Counted from the stretch's first letter, positions 45,837 to 57,087 are shown. The stretch: 64,000 bases of DNA from Paenibacillus melissococcoides (GCA_944800085.1 CALYLO010000001.1:645001-709000), one strand, 5' to 3'. Notes: generated by a model not told the origin, from the sequence alone. Numbers and translations are program-made.

Positions 45837-47978
45837 ATGACAACCACCTACCGGAATGTGATTCGAAGAACCGTCACCGGCGCCGTAGCGGGCACGCTGC
45901 TGCTCGGGGGAGCCGCGATGCTGCCTGCAGGAGGCTTCCCTGCGGCGCCGGCGGTTGCTTTTGCAGACAATGGACAAGCGGCCAAGGCGGGAGCCAAGTC
46001 ACCGGAGCAGATCGTATCGGAGCCGATTCGTGTCGCCTTATTCGCCGATTTGGGCAGCCGCTCGCCGGGCCAGACGCCTCAGGTGACCTTGAATTCAACC
46101 GTCGGGCTTCAGATCGGAGCCCGCGGAGCCGGAGCGTCAGGAACGTTGAAGGCGGAGGGGACGATCCGCTTCAGTGCCGATGATTACAAAATCAAGCTGT
46201 ACGAATCGAAGAACAAGGCGGCCGCTCTGGCGGTCCTGAAGCAAGCGGATGCGAAGGACACCGCCGTCATGATTGAATTCAGCCGCCGCGGCGCCGCATT
46301 CTATGCGGTCTATGCGGGCAGCTACACGACCGAGAAGGCGGCCGGTCAGGCGCTTGACCGGATGAAGGACGATCAAGCCTTGATGGAACTGGTGCAGGAC
46401 TACAAGCCCAGAGTAGCAGGTCCGAATTATGTGCAGGCCGGAACCTATTCGTCCGAGAAGGAGGCGGCATCAACGCTGAAGACGCTGCTGGATGCCGATA
46501 TCGACGCCTATCTCGTGACGATACCGGACAACGGGAAGAACCGGGCAGCGGTATGGGCCGGACAAGCGGCGTCCGCAGCCGATCTGGCCGACATTAAGAA
46601 GAAAATGGCCCAGGCCTCCTTGACAGCCTCAACTCCGCAGGCGGAAGGCGCACTTATACATATGAAGGAAGCCGGCGAAGACCAGCCGATTACGCATTAC
46701 CGCGTGAACGGCGACGCCAAATGGATGGTGTCAACGAGCACGCCGAGCACGATGCAGGTCACAGAGCGCTACGGCCGGGCCTATCGCGGCGATATGGAGG
46801 TCAGTCTTCACAAGGATAAGCTGGCGCTCGTCAATGAGGTTCCGCTTGAGCAATATTTGGTCTCTGTGGTAGGAGGCGAGGTGTATGCCGAATGGCCGCA
46901 GGAAGCGCTGAAGGCTCAGGCGGTCGCGGCGCGGACGTTCGCGCTCTACCAGAATGACAAGTTCGAGATTGCCAATGTGGTCGATACGACGTTAAGCCAG
47001 GCGTACTTCGGGGTAGAGAAGGAGCATGCCAACATCCGCAAAGCGGTCGAAGCGACGGCAGGGGAAGTGCTCATGCAGGACGGGAAGCTGATCGAAGCCA
47101 TCTACCATTCCAATGCCGGAGGGAAGACCGCCGATCCGAGCGAGATCTGGGGCGGAGACTATGGCTATTTCCAGGTGGTTGACAGCCCGGACGAAGGGGT
47201 GCTGGAGGGCAAAAAATCATGGTTCCAGGTGATCCTGCCGGACGGAAAGAGCGGTTATGTGCGGGAAGATGTCGTTCGTCCGGTGAACCGCAACAATGAA
47301 GCCGGCTTCGAGCAGGTCACCGCGATTGAGGACGGAACGAACGTAAGACCGATCCCCGCGATTCAATCGAACGTCGCTCCCGTAGCGAAGGTGAACGAGG
47401 GGACGGAGATGACCGTCATCGATACGGTGCCGGAATCGACCGAGATGAATTGGGTCCGCGGGCCATATACCTCTTCCCAGATTACCGCCTGGCTCAAGGA
47501 GCGGACCAAGACGGAGCTGAACGGACCGGTAACGAGCTTGAAGATTACCGAGCGCGGACCTTCGGGGCGCGTGACCAAGATCGAAGCGAACGGCGTTCCT
47601 GTCGGGGTGAGCTATCCGGACAATTTCCGCAGCGCGTTCGGCGGCTTGCCGAGCACGCTATTCGATATCGTGCCGGCCGGGACCGCCGCTGTGATCGGCG
47701 CGGACGGCAAGGTGAAGGACACGAAGCTGGCGGGTTCGGCAGCCCAAGGCTCCGGCGACGCCAGCGGATCGCCTCTGCCATCGGACTCGGTGGCCGTTGA
47801 CGGCAAGGGCAAGGCGGAAGTGCTGTCGAAGGAGCCATCCTTCCTGTTCGTCGGACACGGCAACGGCCATGGCGTCGGCATGTCGCAATGGGGGGCGAAG
47901 GGTCTGGCCGACCTAGGGTATGACTATGAAGCGATCTTGAAATACTACTATAAAAATGTAGATTTAGTGAAACGGTAG
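45837..47978 (+). CDS. SpoIID/LytB-domain protein with SPOR-like repeats
   Basis: 713 residues. A signal peptide (residues ~1-40, hydrophobic core TGAVAGTLLLGGAAML, cleavage near AFA|DNG) predicts secretion. Residues ~130-260 hold two SPOR-like repeats (FYAVYAGSYTTEKAAGQALD and YVQAGTYSSEKEAASTLKTL), which bind denuded peptidoglycan. The SpoIID domain runs from ~325 (ALVNEVPLEQYLVSVVGGEV, ALKAQAVAARTFALYQ, EAIYHSNAGGKTADPSEIWG) and ends with GHGNGHGVGMSQWGAKGLAD. A ~100-residue SH3-like stretch is inserted. Probably a lytic transglycosylase of sporulation or septal peptidoglycan; located between ruvB and queA. Confidence 0.88.
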   Translation: MTTTYRNVIRRTVTGAVAGTLLLGGAAMLPAGGFPAAPAVAFADNGQAAKAGAKSPEQIVSEPIRVALFADLGSRSPGQTPQVTLNSTVGLQIGARGAGASGTLKAEGTIRFSADDYKIKLYESKNKAAALAVLKQADAKDTAVMIEFSRRGAAFYAVYAGSYTTEKAAGQALDRMKDDQALMELVQDYKPRVAGPNYVQAGTYSSEKEAASTLKTLLDADIDAYLVTIPDNGKNRAAVWAGQAASAADLADIKKKMAQASLTASTPQAEGALIHMKEAGEDQPITHYRVNGDAKWMVSTSTPSTMQVTERYGRAYRGDMEVSLHKDKLALVNEVPLEQYLVSVVGGEVYAEWPQEALKAQAVAARTFALYQNDKFEIANVVDTTLSQAYFGVEKEHANIRKAVEATAGEVLMQDGKLIEAIYHSNAGGKTADPSEIWGGDYGYFQVVDSPDEGVLEGKKSWFQVILPDGKSGYVREDVVRPVNRNNEAGFEQVTAIEDGTNVRPIPAIQSNVAPVAKVNEGTEMTVIDTVPESTEMNWVRGPYTSSQITAWLKERTKTELNGPVTSLKITERGPSGRVTKIEANGVPVGVSYPDNFRSAFGGLPSTLFDIVPAGTAAVIGADGKVKDTKLAGSAAQGSGDASGSPLPSDSVAVDGKGKAEVLSKEPSFLFVGHGNGHGVGMSQWGAKGLADLGYDYEAILKYYYKNVDLVKR

Positions 47979-47990
47979 GGCATAAACAAC

Positions 47991-49028
47991 ATGGATGTAA
48001 ATTTATTTGATTTTCACTTGCCGGAACGCCTCATCGCTCAGACGCCGCTGCCGGATCGAACGGCATCGCGCCTGTTGGCATTGAACCGGCGGACCGGAGA
48101 AGTGGAGCACCGGACTTTTCCCGATATTATTGAATACTTGAAGCCGGGGGATCTGCTGGTTCTGAACGATACGCGGGTCATCCCGGCCCGCCTGTACGGC
48201 GTCAAGCCGGACACGGGCGGGCATGTCGAGGTGCTGCTGCTGAAGCAGGAGCAGGATGATGTATGGGAAGTGCTGGTGAAGCCGGCCAAGCGGTTGAAGA
48301 AGGGGGCAACCGTCCACTTCGGGGACGAGCTGACGGGGACCGTCATCGAGGAGCGCGACATGGGCGGGCGGCTCATCCGCTTCGAGTATGCGGGCATCTT
48401 CAATGAGATTCTCGATCGGTTGGGGCAGATGCCGCTTCCTCCATACATTAAGGAACAGTTGGAAGACCGGGAGCGTTATCAGACGGTATACGCGAAGCGC
48501 GAAGGCTCGGCTGCGGCTCCGACAGCGGGTCTTCATTTTACGGACCGCATCCTGGAGCAGATTCGGGCCAAAGGGGTGCGCATCGCCATGATCACGCTTC
48601 ATGTCGGTCTCGGCACGTTCCGGCCGATGTCGGCGGACGTGGTCGAGGAGCATGTGATGCACGCCGAATATTATGAGATGTCCGAGGAGACGGCGGCGCT
48701 CATTAACGAGACGAGAAGCTCGGGCGGCCGGATCATCGCGGCCGGCACCACTTCATGCCGGACGCTGGAGACGGTAGCCGGCCGTTACGGTGCAGAGCCG
48801 GTGGCGGCATGCTCGGGCTGGACGGATATTTTTATCTACCCGGGATACGAATTCCGGCTTGTCGACTCCCTGCTGACGAACTTCCATCTGCCGAAGTCGA
48901 CCCTGGTGATGCTCGTCAGCGCCTTCGCCGGCCGGGAGCATATTATGGCGGCTTACCGGGAAGCGATAGAACAAGAATACCGGTTCTTCAGCTTCGGCGA
49001 TGCGATGTTTATCTTCACAGACGACTAA
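47991..49028 (+). CDS. queA: S-adenosylmethionine:tRNA ribosyltransferase-isomerase QueA
   Basis: 345 residues. Transfers and isomerises the ribosyl of SAM onto preQ1-tRNA to give epoxyqueuosine. Family blocks are [20 protein letters not shown] at the start, [16 protein letters not shown] near residue 55, TAGLHFT near residue 182, and [20 protein letters not shown] near residue 295. Directly followed by tgt, the enzyme for the preceding step, with 26 nt between. Confidence 0.96.
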   Translation: MDVNLFDFHLPERLIAQTPLPDRTASRLLALNRRTGEVEHRTFPDIIEYLKPGDLLVLNDTRVIPARLYGVKPDTGGHVEVLLLKQEQDDVWEVLVKPAKRLKKGATVHFGDELTGTVIEERDMGGRLIRFEYAGIFNEILDRLGQMPLPPYIKEQLEDRERYQTVYAKREGSAAAPTAGLHFTDRILEQIRAKGVRIAMITLHVGLGTFRPMSADVVEEHVMHAEYYEMSEETAALINETRSSGGRIIAAGTTSCRTLETVAGRYGAEPVAACSGWTDIFIYPGYEFRLVDSLLTNFHLPKSTLVMLVSAFAGREHIMAAYREAIEQEYRFFSFGDAMFIFTDD

Positions 49029-49051
49029 CCTACTTACGACAAGGATGATGA

Positions 49052-50194
<1,143 letters not shown>

Positions 50195-50287
50195 TGGACC
50201 GCCGATGGCTGAGTGCGCAGATAGACAAGGGCATTGGCAGGAGGAGTCCATACATAGGTTAACCATTTGGAGAAAGGGGGATTGTCC

Positions 50288-50608
50288 ATGTTTTTAGCCG
50301 GAGCAGCTGATCCGGGCGCTGGCGGCGGGTTGTTGACGATGCTGCTGCCATTCGTTTTGATGTTTGCGGTGTTCTATTTCCTGTTGATCCGCCCGCAGCA
50401 GAAGAAGCAGAAGCAGCGCAATGCGATGCTGAACCAGTTGAAAAAAGGGGACAAAATCGTGACGATTGGCGGCCTTCATGGCACGATTATGGAGATTACC
50501 GACGACATCGTCGTTCTTCGCGTCAATGATGTTACGAAGATGACATTTGACCGCAATGCGATTAGCACGGTGGTCAAGAGCGAGGAAGCCGCAAGCGCGT
50601 CATCATAA
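50288..50608 (+). CDS. yajC: Preprotein translocase subunit YajC
   Basis: 106 residues with one N-terminal membrane helix (LLTMLLPFVLMFAVFYFLLI, ~15-35), the RPQQKKQKQRNAML junction, and a small soluble domain (LKKGDKIVTIGGLHGTIMEI) diagnostic of YajC. Associates with SecD/SecF. ATG 50288 has GGAGAAAGGGGG in good position; an in-frame ATG 21 nt upstream overlaps it. Confidence 0.95.
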   Translation: MFLAGAADPGAGGGLLTMLLPFVLMFAVFYFLLIRPQQKKQKQRNAMLNQLKKGDKIVTIGGLHGTIMEITDDIVVLRVNDVTKMTFDRNAISTVVKSEEAASASS

Positions 50609-50654
50609 TCTTGTCGCCTTTTACCGAACACGATTTTTATCGCATCATGCATAC

Positions 50655-50719
50655 AGTGATGTCTCGTCAGAGACATCGCTTCAGACTGTCGACAAAGTCC
50701 TGTCGACAGTCTTTTTTCT
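50655..50719 (+). terminator. Tandem terminator after yajC
   Basis: Hairpin 1 is GATGTCTC / GAGACATC. Hairpin 2 is GACTGTCGAC (50684-50693) pairing with GTCGACAGTC (50702-50711), followed by six T. The second belongs to the dispersed repeat. Confidence 0.75.
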
Positions 50720-51022
50720 TATGAAGGGCGGGGCCGGGGGAGGCAGGACAGCTTAGGTTAGGGCAAGCTGGTCCGCGCATGAAGCAAGCTAGTCCCCGTA
50801 TGAAATTGCTGTACAGGCGCAGCATTTTTAACCTCAAGAGGCTAAATTCCGAGAAAATCCTGCAAAATTACATTATTTCGCCATTTTGAACGCTATTTAT
50901 GCCTTGCCGTAGGCTAATTGCTGTATTTTTGCAGCAATCTTATTTTCGCAACCTCGTGTCAATGAAATTGCTGCATTCTTGCAGTATTGGCGGAGCAAAT
51001 GACTAGAGTGGCGGGAGATTCT
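50682..51022 (+). repeat. Dispersed noncoding repeat, copy B (uninterrupted)
   Basis: Inverted relative to copy A (40242-40448 plus 42013-42124) and close to it in sequence throughout. Copy B has an extra tandem duplication of about 24 nt (CAAGCTGGTCCGCGCATGAAG / CAAGCTAGTCCCCGTATGAA, ~50766-50806). Contains the palindromes AATTGCTGTATTTTTGCAGCAA and a related CTGCATTCTTGCAG. No ORF. Confidence 0.82.
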
Positions 51023-51097
51023 GCAGCTTTAGTGGAGCGGGATGAATTAGAGCGGCGGGATTAACGCAGCTTCTGCCTCTGTCGGAACGGGTTTGTA

Positions 51098-51500
51098 CTC
51101 GGGGTTAAAGTAACACTTGGAAATGTTCATGACAGCCAAGTCCTCGAAGATGTTCTCCAAGAGGCTGCTCATCTGGTTCCGGCTCCACAAGCGGTTGCTG
51201 GCGGATGCAGACTACAAGATGCCAGCTATTTACAAAACGCTGCAAGAACGAGAGATTCGTCCTGTCCTGCCCTATGTCCGTCCTCAAACGAAAGAAGGCT
51301 TCTTTAAAAAGCATGAATCCGTGTACAATGAGCATTATGACTGTTAATTATGTCAAGGAAATCCGGCACTGTCTTACGAAACAACGAACCATGATGGTTA
51401 TAAAATGTATCGCTCGAACCCGGCTATCTGTAAAAAGGCGACCAGGCTCTGGAAGACCGGTCGCCCTCTCCTAACTTGTAATATGGATAAAAACGTAAAG
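51098..51500 (+). pseudogene. IS1182-family transposase relic
   Basis: The plus strand encodes LGNVHDSQVLEDVLQEAAHL, after a shift ADADYKMPAIYKTLQEREIR and PVLPYVRPQTKEGFFKKHES, after another shift LCQGNPALSYETTNHDGYKM and YRSNPAICKKATRLW. The order is that of the central part of IS1182 transposases. It differs from the intact element at 40.4-42.0 kb, so it is an older, unrelated insertion. No ends are recognisable. Confidence 0.7.
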
Positions 51501-51545
51501 AACTCTCGCAACTGCAGTATTACGCGGGAGTTGGTCTTCAATCTG

Positions 51546-51580
51546 AAGCGATGCCTCGTCAGAGACATCGCTTTTTTTGC
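51546..51580 (+). terminator. Terminator-like hairpin
   Basis: AGCGATGCCTC GTCA GAGACATCGCT followed by seven T. A relative of hairpin 1 at 50655. Confidence 0.7.
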
Positions 51581-51586
51581 CCATTT

Positions 51587-52447
51587 TCAGATTTTCGAAT
51601 CCTCACACGATTTGGTATACGCCTTGCCGCCGCGCTGGGACAGCTCCGTCTTCCACGAAGCGCGGACCCCCGCCCATTTCATGCCGAGCCAGGAGGCAGT
51701 TACGGCCAGTATCGTTCCCGCGATCATGTCTGTCAGCCAATGAATGCCGAGGTAGAAGATCGAGAAGATGACGATCAGGGCGCTAATCGAGGTGAAGATC
51801 GCCCAACGGCGGTTGCCGGATTGCGACGCGAGCAGCGCGACCGTCACCGATATCGACGTATGCAAGCTCGGGAAGCAGTTATCCAGTCCGGATAATTGCC
51901 GATAGTTCTCTTCGAAGGACGGAAATACGTCCAGCATGCGGAACTCGACGGCGGCCGGCGGATAGGACCATACTTCGTTCACCGGGAAGAACAGATAGAA
52001 CGGGATGGCTACCGCATAATTGATGATGACCGCGTAGCATACCGCGCGCGCCATGGGAAGATTATCCTTGGCGATATAGATGGCGATGGATCCGACAATG
52101 AGCGACTGGAAGACAACAATATAAAAAAAAGCGACAACCTGGGTAAGAAGCGGATGATGGAACAGCTTCTGAATGGTGTGCACGAATTGGCCTTCCAGCT
52201 GATGAATATGGGAGGTAAAATCCCAGTTGACGGCCAGCGCTTTTTCGATGGTCAGTTCAAAATTGTTCACGAGCAAGATAAGGATGAGACCAATAAAAGC
52301 GAACAGGAAAGAGCGGGTATGCCGCAAAGCCTTATAAAATGCAGCGACGACAGCCAGCGGCTGCTTGCCTGATCCGAACCATAGCAGCAGGATAACGACC
52401 GCGATAGTCCAGAAGGTGACCGTCTGCATGGAGTGAAATAATACCAC
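51587..52447 (-). CDS. PAP2-family membrane phosphatase
   Basis: 286 residues with six or seven membrane segments. The PAP2 signature occurs as CFPSLHTSIS (C2-like) near residue 192 and YLGIHWLTDMIAG (C3, catalytic His-Asp) near residue 238. The layout resembles the inositol-phosphoceramide-synthase-like (AUR1) branch, which acts on lipid phosphates at the outer face of the membrane. GTG 52447 follows GGGGG at 6 nt; ATG 52429 is an alternative. Confidence 0.85.
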   Translation of the reverse strand: MVLFHSMQTVTFWTIAVVILLLWFGSGKQPLAVVAAFYKALRHTRSFLFAFIGLILILLVNNFELTIEKALAVNWDFTSHIHQLEGQFVHTIQKLFHHPLLTQVVAFFYIVVFQSLIVGSIAIYIAKDNLPMARAVCYAVIINYAVAIPFYLFFPVNEVWSYPPAAVEFRMLDVFPSFEENYRQLSGLDNCFPSLHTSISVTVALLASQSGNRRWAIFTSISALIVIFSIFYLGIHWLTDMIAGTILAVTASWLGMKWAGVRASWKTELSQRGGKAYTKSCEDSKI

Positions 52448-52561
52448 ATCTATCCCCCTATATATTTCCGGTAAACGGTTATTTAATTCATATAGTATAC
52501 CATAAGTAGCAGGGGGAACCTATGAACCCAAGCGACCATTTCTTGCTGCCGGTTCGGAGCC

Positions 52562-52957
52562 TTATTTGTTGCGGCTCATATTGACGCCGAATATGCCGCC
52601 GAGCGCGCCGCAAGCGCATGCCGCGGCAACGAGCATCAGCTTCTGCAAGGTGATGCCGGCATCCATGGCGAGAAAGCCGATAACAAGCACAAGCATAGCG
52701 TAGCAAAAACCGGTGATGCCGCCATAGTACCAGCCTTTGCGCCCGCTGCGCCGCCCTGCCGTCCAGCCCCCGATAAAAAGAGCGATGATATGGACAAGAT
52801 AAATATAGCCGAGCGTCTTGTCCTCATTGGCAGAACTGGAGTAGAGCAGCACGGATAAAGCCAAGGCCCCCATGGCCATCCAGATAAATGAATTGACGAC
52901 GCCGGCCAGAATGGGGTGATTCGGCTTCCATTGAGATACACGATGCAATGCATTCAT
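52562..52957 (-). CDS. TIGR04086-family membrane protein
   Basis: 131 residues with four hydrophobic segments and a basic GWTAGRRSGRKGWYYGGITG loop between helices 2 and 3, as in the TIGR04086/YrzE-type proteins found in this region in Bacillales. Function unknown. Start at ATG 52957 after GGAGAATTCC on the coding strand. Confidence 0.8.
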   Translation of the reverse strand: MNALHRVSQWKPNHPILAGVVNSFIWMAMGALALSVLLYSSSANEDKTLGYIYLVHIIALFIGGWTAGRRSGRKGWYYGGITGFCYAMLVLVIGFLAMDAGITLQKLMLVAAACACGALGGIFGVNMSRNK

Positions 52958-53170
52958 GATGGAATTCTCCTTTCGGTTGAATTATCGTTCCCGGGCGGGG
53001 ATGGACAAATATATGCGTAGTACAGATCGTATGGGCAAGCAGATAGAAATAGTACAAGGCATAGACGAAAAATATAGAACGGGGTTATAATGTGTGAGCA
53101 AAAATATCGAATCCGTCATGCAATGCCCGGATCCGGTTTGAAGCTACTACGCAGAAAGGGATGGAATGAC

Positions 53171-54484
53171 ATGGGACATGATGCTTCGACATGGCAGGTT
53201 ACGATTGCGGTGATCGTGTTTTTGGTGACTTACGCTATCATCATTTCAGAAAAAATTAACCGGGCCATCATCGCCCTGCTTGGAGCGGCGGCGATGCTCG
53301 TGCTGCAAATCGTAGATGTGCACCGCGCCTTCACCGAGCATATCGAATGGAACACGATTTTCCTGCTGGTCGGGATGATGATACTGGTCGGGATTACGAA
53401 TAAGAGCGGCATCTTTCAATATGCAGCCGTGAAGGCGGCGCAGCGAACCCAAGGAAGGCCGATCCGGATCCTGGTGATTCTGGCGGCCTTGACGGCGGTC
53501 GGGTCGGCTTTTCTGGATAATGTGACGACCGTGCTGCTGGTGGTGCCGATTACGTTTTCGATAACCCGGATGCTCAATATCAATCCGGTTCCGTTTTTGA
53601 TCACGGAAGTTATCGCTTCCAATGTGGGCGGCACCGCCACTTTGATCGGCGACCCGCCGAACATTATGATCGGGTCTGCGAACCCGCATTTGACCTTTAA
53701 TATGTTCTTGATCTATTTGGCGCCGGTCATCGTGGTGATCATGGCGGTGCTGCTTGCGGTGCTCGTCTTCATATACCGGAAGCAGTTGAAGGTAACGGAC
53801 AGTCAGCGCCATGCCCTGATGCAGTTGTCGGCGGAATCGTATATTTCGGACAAGCGGCTCGTAAGGAAATCGGTCACGATCCTCGTATTGACGATCTTGG
53901 GCTTCGTGCTTCACTCGGCCATTCATGTGGAGCCGGCAGTCATCGCGATGGCGGGAGCTACGCTGCTGATGCTGATCGGCCTGAAGGGCGAAGAAGAGCT
54001 GGAGGAAGCGCTGCATCGGGTGGAATGGGTGACCATCTTGTTCTTCATCGGCCTGTTCATTCTCGTGGGAGGCCTGATTGAAGTCGGCGTCATCAATCAA
54101 TTGGCCCAATGGATGTTGAGCGTCACGAGCGGCGATATGACGCGAACCGCCATGTTCGTGCTCTGGGGCTCGGGCATCGCGTCCGCGACGATTGACAATA
54201 TCCCTTTTGTGGCGACGATGATTCCGCTCCTGCAGGATGTCGGGAGCCAGATGGGCATTGCCGATCCGAACCAGTTGAATCCGCTCTGGTGGTCACTGGC
54301 GCTGGGCGCTTGCCTGGGGGGGAACGGCACCTTGATCGGCGCATCGGCGAACGTGATTGTGGCAGGAATGGCGCAGCGCGAGGGAAATGGGTTCGGCTAT
54401 ATGGACTTTCTCAAAATCGGGGCTCCGCTCACGCTGCTGTCGCTGGCGATTTCCACCGTTTACATTTTCCTCTTCATTCTCTAA
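53171..54484 (+). CDS. ArsB/NhaD-type ion transporter
   Basis: 437 residues with 10-11 hydrophobic segments of the IT superfamily (ArsB/citrate/NhaD). Characteristic inverted-repeat motifs are SAFLDNVTTVLLVVP near residue 117, GGTATLIGDPPNIMIGS near residue 155, ASATIDNIPFVATMIP near residue 338, and GGNGTLIGASANVIVAGMA near residue 380. Likely an H+- or Na+-coupled anion or arsenite/sodium transporter; no arsR or arsC nearby, so an arsenic role is unsupported. ATG 53171 is used; the longer frame from 53090 has no binding site. Confidence 0.85.
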   Translation: MGHDASTWQVTIAVIVFLVTYAIIISEKINRAIIALLGAAAMLVLQIVDVHRAFTEHIEWNTIFLLVGMMILVGITNKSGIFQYAAVKAAQRTQGRPIRILVILAALTAVGSAFLDNVTTVLLVVPITFSITRMLNINPVPFLITEVIASNVGGTATLIGDPPNIMIGSANPHLTFNMFLIYLAPVIVVIMAVLLAVLVFIYRKQLKVTDSQRHALMQLSAESYISDKRLVRKSVTILVLTILGFVLHSAIHVEPAVIAMAGATLLMLIGLKGEEELEEALHRVEWVTILFFIGLFILVGGLIEVGVINQLAQWMLSVTSGDMTRTAMFVLWGSGIASATIDNIPFVATMIPLLQDVGSQMGIADPNQLNPLWWSLALGACLGGNGTLIGASANVIVAGMAQREGNGFGYMDFLKIGAPLTLLSLAISTVYIFLFIL

Positions 54485-54645
54485 CCGTTCGGGCTCAAAA
54501 GGGGACTTTTTGGAACAACGGCTCAACCGGATTGTAAGATGCAGGATGGGAACATTTCGATAAGAAAAAGCTGCATGCCTCTCGAATTACGGGGCCAGAA
54601 TACACGTTACTGGCACACCGAAAATGGCACCGGGAGGCGTTGCTA

Positions 54646-55473
54646 ATGGAAGTCTGGACTCTCATATTGCGCACGATCCTGATGTATATTGTTGTCTTCG
54701 TCGTGCTTCGTCTGATGGGCAAAAGAGAGATCGGCAAGCTGTCCGTCTTCGATGTCGTCATCTCCATCATGATTGCGGAGATTGCGGTCTTTGTCATCGA
54801 AGACGGCAATAAGGCGCTATGGCAAGGGCTTGTCCCGATCGTCGTTCTTATTATCATTCAGATCAGCGTGGCTTACATAGCCTTGAAGAGCCAATGGATA
54901 AGGCATTTGTTCGATGGCAAGCCAAGCGTTATCATCAAGAACGGCCAGCTTGACCGCCCGGAGATGGCGCGGCAGCGGTACAATCTCGACGACCTGATGC
55001 AGCAGCTCCGCGAGCAGGGCGTGGACAATATCGGGGATGTTCGCTATGCGATACTGGAGGCGAACGGCAAGCTGACCGTGTTCCTAAAACAGGACTCAGA
55101 CACCCCGACCGCCGAGGAAGCCCAGAACGGCGCCCAGCAATCGGGCGGCATTCTGGAGGAGGATTATACGGGGGATACGAAAGGTCCCGGCCCGGTTACC
55201 CCCGGCAGCTCATCCTCCCCGCCGGGCGGCCGCAAGAAGGCCAAAAAGGAACGTCCCGTCTTGCGCAAGCCGGAGCGTTACCATTTCACGACATTGCCGC
55301 TGCCGCTTATTATGGATGGCAAGGTGCAGGATCATAACCTGTCGACCATCAATAAGACGCGCTTCTGGCTGAAAAACCAGCTTACGCTGAAAGGCGTCAA
55401 CGAATTTAAAGACGTTTTTTTCTGTTCTATCGATCATCGGGGCCACTTATTCGTGGATCGGAAGCATAAGTAA
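54646..55473 (+). CDS. DUF421 (YetF/YcaP-like) membrane protein
   Basis: 275 residues. Three N-terminal membrane helices (~6-25, 38-55, 60-80) with the family motif LRLMGKREIGKLSVFDVVIS near residue 20, then a soluble domain (SVIIKNGQLDRPEMARQRYN, LDDLMQQLREQGVDNIGDVR, YAILEANGKLTVFLK) typical of DUF421. A Pro/Ser/Gly/Lys-rich linker (~165-210) and a charged C-terminal part ending in VFFCSIDHRGHLFVDR follow, as in spore-associated YetF/YrbG-type proteins. GGAGG is 8 nt before ATG 54646. Confidence 0.85.
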   Translation: MEVWTLILRTILMYIVVFVVLRLMGKREIGKLSVFDVVISIMIAEIAVFVIEDGNKALWQGLVPIVVLIIIQISVAYIALKSQWIRHLFDGKPSVIIKNGQLDRPEMARQRYNLDDLMQQLREQGVDNIGDVRYAILEANGKLTVFLKQDSDTPTAEEAQNGAQQSGGILEEDYTGDTKGPGPVTPGSSSSPPGGRKKAKKERPVLRKPERYHFTTLPLPLIMDGKVQDHNLSTINKTRFWLKNQLTLKGVNEFKDVFFCSIDHRGHLFVDRKHK

Positions 55474-55488
55474 CGGGAACCGGGATGA

Positions 55489-57087
55489 TTATTTGCGATG
55501 CGGCTTCGGCGGCAGCCAATCCCGGACCAGCGGAAGCCGCGTCACGTCATCGCGGTTGATGAGGCCCATAATAATGAGCAGCAGCAGATAGACAAGGACC
55601 CCCGTAGCACCGGCAGCGATAAAGCGCAGCAGACCGTAGCCTTCCGGCAGCGGAGAGCGCACATAGACCGCCTGAATGCAGCCTGCCATAATCACCATGG
55701 CAGACCCTACCTTGATGAAGTCGAGCCATGGCATTGTCAGTTGAAGATGGCGGATGACGCTCGCCGCATGGAGCAGCGTGACGACGACAATATTGATGCA
55801 TATCGCGATAATGGCTCCATAAATGCCCAATTGCGGCTGAGAAGCCAACTGAATAATGAGCAAAAGCTTCAGGGCAGCTCCGATAAATGTGTTGACGAGG
55901 GCGGTTCCCGGGCGTTCCAGGGCCTGCAGCGCAGCCTGCAGCGGCGCCTGCAAGTAGATGAAGACCGCGATCGGAGCCATCCACCGCAGCATCGGCGCGA
56001 CGCTGGCGTCGTTATAGAGCAGGACGCAGAGCGGCAGCGCGAGGACGAACATCATGACGGCGAACGGAGCGCCGCATACGAGCGCCAGCCGGATCGCCTG
56101 GTGTATCCGCTTGTGAATCGTGAGCATGTCATTGCGGCCGAGCGCCTCGGATAACGAAGGCACGAGAGAGACGGCGAGAGAGTAGGTCAGCGCCCCGGGC
56201 AGAGTCAATATCGGGATAATCATGCCCTGCAGAGCCCCGTACTGCGCCGTCGCGATCGCGGTGAGAACGCCGGCCGCCGCCAGGCTGCGGGCGATCGCAA
56301 TCGACTCCAGCAGGTAGGAGAGCGAGCCGATAAGCTTGCCTCCCGTTACGGGCAGCGCGATGCGGAGCAGGCGGGGAGCCACCTTGTGCGCAGCCCCTTG
56401 CTGCGGCGGCTCTGGCGAATCCGGAACATCGTCTCCGGCGCCGCTCTCCTTCGGCTTGCGTGCGGACCGCATCAGGAAGACGAGGACGAGCAGCCCTCCG
56501 AGCTCGCCCACGACGACGCCGACCATGGCCCCCGCAGCCGCCCATTCCAGCCCGTAAGGGAGGAACAGATAGGCGAAGCCGATGACGGCCACGATGCGGA
56601 TGAACGTCTCCGTCACTTGGGAGACGGCGGTCGGCACCATATTTTGCATGCCTTGGAAGTAGCCGCGCAACACCGCGGAGATGGCGACCATGACGATGAT
56701 AGGCGTCATGACGAGGAAGGTATAGTACACCCGGCTATCCGTCAGAACGCGGGTCGTAATCCATGGCGCGAGCAAGAGACAGGCGGCGGAGAAGACGATG
56801 CCCGCGCTGACGGTCAGCTTCATGGCGACCGATAAAATGCGCCGCACGCGGGCACGGTCCCCGACAGAGTCCGCCTCCGCGATCAGCTTCGCTACGGCGA
56901 GCGGAACGCCGCCTGTAATCAACGTAATGATGACGAGCAGGAAGGGATAGCCAAGCTGGTAGATTCCAACCCCTTCCGCTCCGATGATGCGCGGAAGAGT
57001 AACGCGCGGAATGAACCCGAGTATGCGATTCACAATGCCTGCGGCCAATAAAATCAGCGTTCCCTGTATGAATGACTGCTTCTTCAC
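55489..57087 (-). CDS. spoVB: Stage V sporulation protein B (MATE/MVF flippase family)
   Basis: 532 residues with about 14 membrane segments. The N-terminus FIQGTLILLAAGIVNRILGF is followed by RIIGAEGVGIYQLGYPFLL, the SpoVB/polysaccharide-export start. RGYFQGMQNMVPTAVSQVTE near residue 145 is a strong family block. In Bacillus, SpoVB is needed for spore cortex formation as a putative lipid-linked precursor flippase. A long hydrophilic loop (~215-235, SARKPKESGAGDDVPDSPEP) interrupts helices 6-7. Divergent from comN, as in Bacillus. Confidence 0.93.
   Translation of the reverse strand: MKKQSFIQGTLILLAAGIVNRILGFIPRVTLPRIIGAEGVGIYQLGYPFLLVIITLITGGVPLAVAKLIAEADSVGDRARVRRILSVAMKLTVSAGIVFSAACLLLAPWITTRVLTDSRVYYTFLVMTPIIVMVAISAVLRGYFQGMQNMVPTAVSQVTETFIRIVAVIGFAYLFLPYGLEWAAAGAMVGVVVGELGGLLVLVFLMRSARKPKESGAGDDVPDSPEPPQQGAAHKVAPRLLRIALPVTGGKLIGSLSYLLESIAIARSLAAAGVLTAIATAQYGALQGMIIPILTLPGALTYSLAVSLVPSLSEALGRNDMLTIHKRIHQAIRLALVCGAPFAVMMFVLALPLCVLLYNDASVAPMLRWMAPIAVFIYLQAPLQAALQALERPGTALVNTFIGAALKLLLIIQLASQPQLGIYGAIIAICINIVVVTLLHAASVIRHLQLTMPWLDFIKVGSAMVIMAGCIQAVYVRSPLPEGYGLLRFIAAGATGVLVYLLLLIIMGLINRDDVTRLPLVRDWLPPKPHRK

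Noticed and set aside
53246..54109. 287-codon minus-strand ORF
   Set aside because: Antisense shadow of the ArsB/NhaD-type gene, same charged low-complexity pattern.
53171..54484. Calling the transporter an arsenite pump
   Set aside because: Family motifs fit the wider IT superfamily and no arsenic-resistance genes flank it.
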